In this document: one piece after another, positions 30,006 to 34,974 of the stretch
Layout: every line of letters starts with the position of its first letter
Numbering within the stretch: the first letter of the stretch is position 1
Origin: Rhodospirillales bacterium
Lineage (GTDB): Bacteria; Pseudomonadota; Alphaproteobacteria; Reyranellales; Reyranellaceae
Direction: 5' to 3'
Length of the DNA: 34,974 nt
Assembly (NCBI GenBank): GCA_947469635.1
Contig: CANIRG010000011.1
Span: forward strand, 1 to 34,974
Program-made: the position numbers and the translations under genes
Notes under the pieces: generated by a model
What the model saw: the letters and a program-made list of their open reading frames with translations, nothing else
Told to the model about the DNA's origin: nothing
The model's database searches: none

Positions 30006-31027
30006 AGATCGTCTACTCCGACAAGCACGCGGGTCACGATCCGCAGACCTTCATCGTGCGCGGCGTGAAGCAGCGGAGCGCCGAGCAGCCCGAGCGTGCC
30101 ACACGGCTCCTCGCCGCCGCCCAGAGCGCGGGCCATCAGGTCATGGCGCCCAAGGCCCATGGTGCAGCCCCGGCCGCTTCGGTGCATACGCCCGAGTACA
30201 TCGACTTCCTACAGACCGCCGCCCGCGACTGGGCGAAGCTGTCGGGCGCCTCGGCGGAGGTCGTGCCCAACGTCCATCCCGCACGTGCGCACGCCAGCTA
30301 TCCCAAGGCGCTGGCCGGTCGGGCCGGCTGGCATCAGGTCGACATGGCCTGCCCGATCGGACCCGGCACCTGGGACGCGGCCCTGGCCTCGAGCGAAGTG
30401 GCGGCCACGGCTGCCGATCTCGTTCTAGACGGCGATCGCGAGGCCTATGCGCTCTGCCGGCCACCGGGCCATCACGCCTATGCCGACATGGCGGGCGGCT
30501 TCTGCTTCCTCAACAACACCGCCGTCGCCGCGCAACGGCTGCGCACGAAGCACGCGCGTGTGGCCGTGTTCGATGTCGACGTCCATCACGGCAACGGCAC
30601 GCAAGGCATCTTCTACGAACGCGCCGACGTGCTCGCCGTCTCGATCCACGCCGACCCCAACAACTACTACCCGTACTTCTGGGGCCACGCGCACGAGCAC
30701 GGCGCCGGCAAAGGCGAAGGCTATAACCTCAACCTGCCGCTGCCGCTGGGCTCGCCCGACGCAGCCTGGCTCGCCGCCGGCGACACGGCGCTGGCGCGCG
30801 TCAGCGAGTTCGCGCCGACGGCTCTGGTGGTGGCGCTGGGCCTCGACGCCAGCGAGAGCGATCCCTTGCAGGGGCTGAAGGTGAGCGGTGCCGGCTTCCA
30901 CGCCATGGCGCAAAAGATCGCGCGGCTCGGCCTGCCGACGGTGCTGGTCCAGGAAGGCGGCTATCTCAGCGACGATCTCGGCCGCAACCTCGTGCAGTTC
31001 CTGAGCGGCTTCGAGAGCGGGCGTTAG
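30002..31027 (+). CDS. Histone deacetylase superfamily protein, acetylpolyamine amidohydrolase-like
   Basis: 341-residue arginase-fold deacetylase. Key residues are H157-H158 in PPGHHAY, zinc ligands D193 and H195 in FDVDVHHGNG and D282 in GLDASESDP, and Y321 in EGGYLSDD. These lie two positions before their recalled counterparts in the Mycoplana acetylpolyamine amidohydrolase, and the AVSIHADPNNYYPYFWGH insert is typical of that clade. It would deacetylate small amines such as acetylputrescine or acetylcadaverine, or an acyl-amine produced in a linked pathway. The ATG is within the stop of the CoA transferase gene. Its TAG stop shares bases with the convergent MBL gene stop. Confidence 0.94.
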   Translation: MKIVYSDKHAGHDPQTFIVRGVKQRSAEQPERATRLLAAAQSAGHQVMAPKAHGAAPAASVHTPEYIDFLQTAARDWAKLSGASAEVVPNVHPARAHASYPKALAGRAGWHQVDMACPIGPGTWDAALASSEVAATAADLVLDGDREAYALCRPPGHHAYADMAGGFCFLNNTAVAAQRLRTKHARVAVFDVDVHHGNGTQGIFYERADVLAVSIHADPNNYYPYFWGHAHEHGAGKGEGYNLNLPLPLGSPDAAWLAAGDTALARVSEFAPTALVVALGLDASESDPLQGLKVSGAGFHAMAQKIARLGLPTVLVQEGGYLSDDLGRNLVQFLSGFESGR

Positions 31028-31857
31028 CCTCCGCCCTCGCGGCCAACGGCGATCACCGTCAGCTTGGACGGAAGGTCGTCCTTCGACACGTCGATGACCT
31101 GCCGGTCGGGCCATTGGAAGTCGGGCTCCAGCGGCGCCATCAGCCCCATGAAGCGGTCGAGCTGGTACTTGCCCCAGTAGTGCATGGGCAGCACGATCCT
31201 GGGATCGATCTGCTTGATGACGTCGACCATGAAGGGCGTGCCCATGGTGAAGGAGCCGTCGATCGGCACCATCAGCACGTCGATGCGGCCCAGCACCTCG
31301 AGATGCTCGGGCGTCAGCCGATGATGCAGGTGGCCGAGATGGGCGATGCAGAGGTCGCCGATCAGATAGATGAAGATCGAGTTGCCGTTGATGCGGGCCG
31401 CGCCACCGCCCCAGTCGCGGGCGTTGGTCGGCACGTTCCACACCCGCATGTCCTTGAAGGTGATGTCGTGCCTGGCCTCGGTCTCGCCGGGCTCGCTCGG
31501 CCAGCCGCGCAGCACGTGGGTGACACCCTCCTCCGGATCGTCGGTGAAGTGCGTCGTGTGGGCATTGTTCATGGTGACGATGTCGGGCCGGCGGCCGAAG
31601 CCGTTGACGCCGTTGTAGTCGGTGATGGCGCGCACGCCCTGCGGCGTGTCGATCTGGTAGCTGGCGTGGCCCAGGAAGGTGATGACGGCGCGGCTGCCCG
31701 ACGGGTCGCTGGCCAGCTGCACGCCGTCGAGCGAGGCCATCTGCACGCCGGGACCCAGCCGCTCGACGAGGTTCTTCGAGCAGCGCGCCAGCGCCGAATT
31801 ACCCAGGAAGGCGAAGGCGGTCGCAAGAAGCGCGGCGAGCGGAAGGCGAAGGGTCAT
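31024..31857 (-). CDS. Exported MBL-fold (UlaG-like) protein with atypical metal motif
   Basis: 277 residues with a signal peptide (MTLRLPLAALLATAFAFLG, ending SALA). The UlaG-like start VITFLGHASYQIDTPQGVRAITD is clear, with H64. The usual HxHxDH motif is replaced by NNAHTTHFTDD (H100, H103), and the later IAHLGHLHHRLTPEH and PMHYWGK segments supply more histidines. Metal content and activity are therefore uncertain. It is probably periplasmic. It is convergent with the deacetylase and shares stop-codon bases with it; no cotranscribed partner is evident upstream. Confidence 0.88.
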   Translation of the reverse strand: MTLRLPLAALLATAFAFLGNSALARCSKNLVERLGPGVQMASLDGVQLASDPSGSRAVITFLGHASYQIDTPQGVRAITDYNGVNGFGRRPDIVTMNNAHTTHFTDDPEEGVTHVLRGWPSEPGETEARHDITFKDMRVWNVPTNARDWGGGAARINGNSIFIYLIGDLCIAHLGHLHHRLTPEHLEVLGRIDVLMVPIDGSFTMGTPFMVDVIKQIDPRIVLPMHYWGKYQLDRFMGLMAPLEPDFQWPDRQVIDVSKDDLPSKLTVIAVGREGGG

Positions 31858-31928
31858 CGGGACCTCCTGTCGGCAGCATCATGCGTGCCCCATGGACCTT
31901 TCGCAAACATCGTGCCGGCTGCCTCCAA

Positions 31929-32261
31929 CTAAAGCAGATCAATTATACCCGTCTCGTCTTCGGTTATCGCTTCGATGGCGGCCACGCGTTGACGCAGAAT
32001 TTGCTCGATAACCTTCGTCGAGCCGTTACCCGACCTGATCCAAACAACACGCGAAGCGCGCTGGCCAAAGGTCAGGCGAAGAGCGCGGAAGTCGGCATCC
32101 TTGGTGACGACAACGAAGCCGCTCTCACGTGCGAATTCGGAAATGATGCGATCCTCGGAACTGCCCAGACCGAGACCATGAACATGCGCCGAACCGGGGA
32201 AAACGTCCGCCAGCCGGCTCACGAGAGAGGGGCTGAGATTTTCGTCGAAAAGAAGCTTCAC
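31929..32261 (-). CDS. DUF5615 PIN-like protein (putative toxin)
   Basis: 110 residues with a GTG start overlapping the stop of the DUF433 gene (GTGA). The DUF5615/Mut7-C-like PIN fold is indicated by MKLLFDENLSPSLVSRLAD at the start, SSEDRIISEFARESGFVVVTKDADF in the middle and VVWIRSGN afterwards; D6, E7, D37 and D54/D56-type acidic residues could form a nuclease site. Proteins of this family are often encoded with a DUF433 partner and are presumed ribonuclease toxins, which is inference. No signal peptide. Confidence 0.88.
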   Translation of the reverse strand: MKLLFDENLSPSLVSRLADVFPGSAHVHGLGLGSSEDRIISEFARESGFVVVTKDADFRALRLTFGQRASRVVWIRSGNGSTKVIEQILRQRVAAIEAITEDETGIIDLL

Positions 32262-32491
32262 GCGGGCTGGGGTGTCGATCCCCGTTCACGTTCGCGTTCC
32301 GCGGCATAAGCCAAGCAGGCTAGAATGTCTTCGCGTTCCATGTAGGGAAAATCCGCCAGGATTTCCTCGATGCTCATGTCCGCCGCCAGATATTCGAGCA
32401 CATCGGCCACCGAGATGCGCATGCCCCGCACACAAGGCTTGCCCCCGAGCTTGCCCGGTTCAACCGTGATGCGAGAGTGCCAGTCGGACAT
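32258..32491 (-). CDS. DUF433 domain protein (putative antitoxin)
   Basis: 77-residue small protein. The DUF433 core is complete: RITVEPGKLGGKPCVRGMRISVADVLEYLAADMSIEEILADFPYMEREDILACLAYAAE, which is a short helix-turn-helix. It ends in a charged tail. It precedes and overlaps the DUF5615 gene, the usual order antitoxin then toxin. The ATG is divergent from imuA with 128 bases between, a region that also holds the LexA box. Confidence 0.9.
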   Translation of the reverse strand: MSDWHSRITVEPGKLGGKPCVRGMRISVADVLEYLAADMSIEEILADFPYMEREDILACLAYAAERERERGSTPQPA

Positions 32492-32539
32492 GACCTGAAT
32501 TTAAAGCCTCAGCGGCGACTTTACAGCCCATGACTCTCG

Positions 32540-32568
32540 TTGACTCTCTCTGTTTCCAAGAATAGAAC
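32540..32568 (+). promoter_or_regulatory. Predicted sigma-70-type promoter of imuA-imuB
   Basis: TTGACT (five of six to -35), a 17-base spacer and TAGAAC (four of six to -10), with the LexA box overlapping the -10 and expected start. The transcription start would be near 32575, about 45 bases before the imuA ATG. Confidence 0.55.
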
Positions 32569-32579
32569 AAAAAGAGAAC
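32565..32579 (+). promoter_or_regulatory. LexA (SOS) box of imuA-imuB
   Basis: GAAC-AAAAAGA-GAAC is an exact match to the alphaproteobacterial LexA direct repeat GAAC-N7-GAAC. It overlaps the predicted -10 element and lies 40 bases before the imuA ATG, so LexA binding would block transcription until DNA damage. Confidence 0.85.
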
Positions 32580-32619
32580 GAAACTTATCCCCAGTCTCTG
32601 GACAACTCCCGAGGGGACA

Positions 32620-33432
32620 ATGCCAGTCATTTCCCCGGATGTCTTCACTCCTCGCATCGCCAACGATCGGGGAGACCCTGTTTCGGCGGATCTACGCGAA
32701 AAGGTCCGCCGTCTGGAACGTGCCCACAGCGCCCAGCGCGCAGGGCAAGCCGCTGTGCCGCTCGGCCTGCCGTCTATCGATGCCCTGCTGCCGGAAGGCG
32801 GGCTGCTGACCGGCGCCCTGCACGAGATCGAGGCCGGCCCTGCCCCGTCCGGTCGCGTCGCCGTCCATGATGGCGCCGCCCTGGGCTTTGCCGCCTTCCT
32901 GATGAGCCGCTTTGCCACGACCAGGCCCGGCACACTCCTGTGGTGCCGCCAGGGTTCGAATGCCGATGCCCCGCCCTACGCCCCCGCCCTCTCAGCGTGG
33001 TTCGATCCGGCACGCCTGCTGATGGTCACGGCGCGACGCGACGAGGATCTGTTCTGGGCGATGGAAGAAGGGCTGCGCTGCCCCGGCATCGCCGCCGTGC
33101 TGGGCGAGACGCGCGCCGCCGATCCCACGGCCGGCCGTCGCCTCTCCCTCGCGGCCGAAAAGAGCGGCGTGCCGGCCCTGCTGCTGCGGCCGCAGCCGGC
33201 GCCGCCGCAAAGCGTCTGCACCACGCGCTGGCGCGTGGCTTCCTCGCCCTCGCTCGATCTCGGCGTCCCGCGCTGGCGCCTCGACCTCAAGCGCAACCGC
33301 TTCGGCACACCCTCTGCCGAAGAAACCCCTTCCTGGCTCGTGGAGTGGAACGATGAAACGCATTGTCTCGCTGTGGTTCCCCAAACTGTCGACCGATCGG
33401 CTGGCGAAGGCTGGCGGCGACTGGTCGGCTAA
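32620..33432 (+). CDS. imuA: ImuA, SOS mutagenesis protein (RecA/SulA-like)
   Basis: 270-residue protein of the ImuA family, a RecA-like fold involved in damage-induced translesion mutagenesis with ImuB and DnaE2. Typical segments are LREKVRRLERAHSAQR, PLGLPSIDALLPEGGLLTGALHEIEA, the degenerate P-loop-like region GPAPSGRVAVHDGAALGFAAF, GTLLWCRQG, and LLMVTARRDEDLFWAMEEGLRCPGIAAVLGE. It lacks a proper Walker A. The ATG follows GAGGGGAC and is downstream of a LexA box. Its end overlaps imuB by 80 bases, so the two are translated together. Confidence 0.94.
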   Translation: MPVISPDVFTPRIANDRGDPVSADLREKVRRLERAHSAQRAGQAAVPLGLPSIDALLPEGGLLTGALHEIEAGPAPSGRVAVHDGAALGFAAFLMSRFATTRPGTLLWCRQGSNADAPPYAPALSAWFDPARLLMVTARRDEDLFWAMEEGLRCPGIAAVLGETRAADPTAGRRLSLAAEKSGVPALLLRPQPAPPQSVCTTRWRVASSPSLDLGVPRWRLDLKRNRFGTPSAEETPSWLVEWNDETHCLAVVPQTVDRSAGEGWRRLVG

Positions 33433-34974
33433 GGCCGCCGCCACCGTCGCCTGGCTCGAGGGCTGCCCGCGGCTGGTGGCGCTGAACCCGCACGCCCGCG
33501 CCACCGGCCTGCGCACCAACATGCGCCTGGCCGATGCCCGCACCCTGGTGCCCGACCTGGTCACGGCGGAGAACCAGCCGCAGGCCGACCATCGCCTGCT
33601 CGAGGCCGTCGCCAACTGGTGCGACCGCTACACGCCCTGGGTGGCGATCGATCCGCTGGGCGGCGCCGTCGCCCAGGAAGGCATCGAGGCCTGCAGCACT
33701 GGCGGCTTCGGCGGCGATGCCGGCCTGCTGCTCGACGTCACCGGCTGCGGCCATCTCTTCGGCAAGGGCGAGGCGGGCGAGCGCGCCCTGCTGGCCGACC
33801 TGGTGGAGCGCCTGTCGCGGCACGATTACACCTGCCGCGTCGCCATGGCCGATACGGCGGGCGCCGCCTGGGCGCTGGCACGCTTCGCCGAGCGCCAGGC
33901 CGATCTCTTCTGCCCGGGCAACGCCCAGCGCGAGGCGCTGGCCGCGCTGCCGGTCGACGGGCTGCGGCTCGACGCGCCGATCCTCGAGACCTTCCTCAAG
34001 CTCGGCCTGCGCCGCATCGGCGATCTCTACTCCCTGCCGCGCGCGCCGCTCGCGCGCCGCTTCGGCGACCAGCCGCTGCACAGGCTCGACCAGGCGCTGG
34101 GCCGGGTCGAGGAGCCGATCGAGCCGCGCCGGCCGCCGCCCGCCTTCCGCACGCGGCTGTCCTTCGTCGAGCCGATCGGCCGGTCCGAGGACATCGCCGC
34201 CGCGACCAGCCGCCTGCTGGCCGCCCTCTGCAAGCAGTTCGAGCAGGCGGGGGTGGGCGCGCGCAAGCTCGAGATCGCGCTCTATCGCGTCGACGGCTCG
34301 GTCGACCGTACCTGGATCGGCACCAGCCGGCCCAACCGCGACAATCCCAAGCTGATGAAGCTCTTCGAGGAGAAGCTGGGCGAGCTCGATCCCGGCTTCG
34401 GCGTCGAGCTGATGATCCTGGCCGCCCCCGAGGTCGAGGCCTGGAGCGGCACGCAGGATCCGCTGCCAGAGGCGGTCATGGGCATGGGCATGGGCGCCCT
34501 TCAGTTCGGCGCGGATGGCACGATCGATCTCGCCGACCGGCTGGCGCTGCGGCTGGGGGCCGAGAACGTGGTGCAGCTGCTGCCGCGCGACAGCCATCTG
34601 CCCGAGCGGGTGCAGACGATGGCGCCCATCTCCACCTCGCCGGCGCCGGCCGGCGCCTGGGCGCGGCTGGCCTCGATGAAGGGCGCGCGGCCGACACGGC
34701 TGCTGCAGCGCCCCGAGGCGGTCGAGGTCACCGCCCTCATGCCCGACGATCCGCCCCGCCAGTTCAGCTGGCGCCGCCATGCCCACAGGGTGGTGAAGGT
34801 CGAGGGGCCGGAGCGGCTGGCCGACGAATGGTGGCGGCCGCGCTCGAACGGCCGCCATGCGCCGGCCAACAGCGTCCCCCTGGTGCGCGACTATTACCGC
34901 GTCGAGGACGACGACGGCGGCCGCTTCTGGCTGTTCCGCGACGGCCCGCACAATGCCTCGGCCGGCGGCGGCAC
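33353..34974 (+). CDS. imuB: ImuB, Y-family DNA polymerase-like protein (3' partial)
   Basis: At least 540 residues are read, and the frame stays open to the window end. The start MKRIVSLWFPKLSTDRLAK is the ImuB N-terminus; it lacks the catalytic aspartate motif of active Y-family polymerases, as ImuB proteins do. Features include GCPRLVALNPHARATGLRTNMRLADARTL, DVTGCGHLFGKGEAGERALL, LKLGLRRIGDLYSLPRAPLARRFG (helix-hairpin-helix) and the near-C-terminal YRVEDDDGGRFWLFRDG. It is a non-catalytic adaptor that connects DnaE2 to the beta clamp; dnaE2 probably lies beyond the window. The ATG overlaps imuA and has GTGGAG upstream. Confidence 0.95.
   Translation, partial: MKRIVSLWFPKLSTDRLAKAGGDWSAKAAATVAWLEGCPRLVALNPHARATGLRTNMRLADARTLVPDLVTAENQPQADHRLLEAVANWCDRYTPWVAIDPLGGAVAQEGIEACSTGGFGGDAGLLLDVTGCGHLFGKGEAGERALLADLVERLSRHDYTCRVAMADTAGAAWALARFAERQADLFCPGNAQREALAALPVDGLRLDAPILETFLKLGLRRIGDLYSLPRAPLARRFGDQPLHRLDQALGRVEEPIEPRRPPPAFRTRLSFVEPIGRSEDIAAATSRLLAALCKQFEQAGVGARKLEIALYRVDGSVDRTWIGTSRPNRDNPKLMKLFEEKLGELDPGFGVELMILAAPEVEAWSGTQDPLPEAVMGMGMGALQFGADGTIDLADRLALRLGAENVVQLLPRDSHLPERVQTMAPISTSPAPAGAWARLASMKGARPTRLLQRPEAVEVTALMPDDPPRQFSWRRHAHRVVKVEGPERLADEWWRPRSNGRHAPANSVPLVRDYYRVEDDDGGRFWLFRDGPHNASAGGG

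Noticed and set aside
33287-34951. Minus-strand open frame of about 554 codons opposite imuB
   Set aside because: It is the antisense shadow of imuB; imuB is supported by family motifs, overlap with imuA and the LexA box.
1-34974. tRNA, rRNA, transposase, integrase or prophage genes
   Set aside because: None was recognised on either strand.

Overview
The window is high-GC, gene-dense DNA from an alphaproteobacterium, probably a soil or rhizosphere heterotroph of the Hyphomicrobiales or Reyranellaceae type. The lineage call rests on a GAAC-N7-GAAC LexA box in front of imuA-imuB, a full set of HAAT and PAAT uptake systems beside many catabolic oxidoreductases, and intergenic palindromic repeats of a kind common in this group. 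It is inference, not a database result. I see no rRNA, tRNA, CRISPR array, integrase or insertion sequence. Coding runs almost without interruption and no gene-free stretch exceeds about 145 bases.

Layout. (1) 1-6201, plus strand: a branched-chain-amino-acid-type (HAAT) ABC transporter, namely a binding protein cut by the window edge, LivH, a fused LivM-LivG and LivF. An SMP-30/gluconolactonase, an NTF2-like protein and a DDN-family nitroreductase follow. (2) 6210-6340: a palindromic repeat between convergent genes. (3) 6346-8167, minus: NIPSNAP and LLM flavin oxidoreductase. (4) 8240-11789, plus: a two-domain VOC protein and a two-subunit molybdenum hydroxylase (2Fe-2S subunit plus Moco subunit, no FAD subunit). 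(5) 11890-16799, minus: a ketopantoate-reductase-like protein, a CoxG-like SRPBCC protein, a TPP enzyme, a TauD-type dioxygenase and a DUF938 methyltransferase. (6) 16930-18958, plus: an enolase-superfamily enzyme and a HypT-like LysR regulator. (7) 19067-23790, plus: N-carbamoyl-D-amino acid hydrolase, an HD-domain protein and a four-gene EhuBCDA-like polar amino acid ABC transporter. (8) 23767-24694: a divergent HxlR regulator and a carboxymuconolactone-decarboxylase-family protein. (9) 24691-28109, minus: M20 carbamoylase, BenE-like transporter and a periplasmic metallo-beta-lactamase-fold protein. (10) 28176-28789: a Phd/RelE toxin-antitoxin pair. (11) 28833-31857: a CoA transferase overlapping an acetylpolyamine-amidohydrolase-like deacetylase, with a convergent MBL-fold protein. 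(12) 31929-32491: a DUF433/DUF5615 pair. (13) 32540-34974: an SOS mutagenesis cassette, imuA-imuB, running off the end.

How the parts may work together. Regions 1, 3 and 4 read as uptake and oxidative attack on small organic acids or heterocycles, but the substrates cannot be named. Region 7 is the most interesting. The HD protein is co-translated with a D-carbamoylase that keeps the E47-K127-C172 triad. It carries H65, H89-D90, H100, H123 and D162, the ligand pattern of PhnZ/MIOX mixed-valence diiron oxygenases rather than of ordinary phosphohydrolases. With a sigma-54-like promoter in front and an amino-acid-type ABC importer behind, it is a good candidate for an undescribed route that imports a carbamoylated or ureido compound, removes the carbamoyl group and cleaves the product oxidatively. 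The function is a hypothesis; the motifs and gene arrangement are visible in the sequence.
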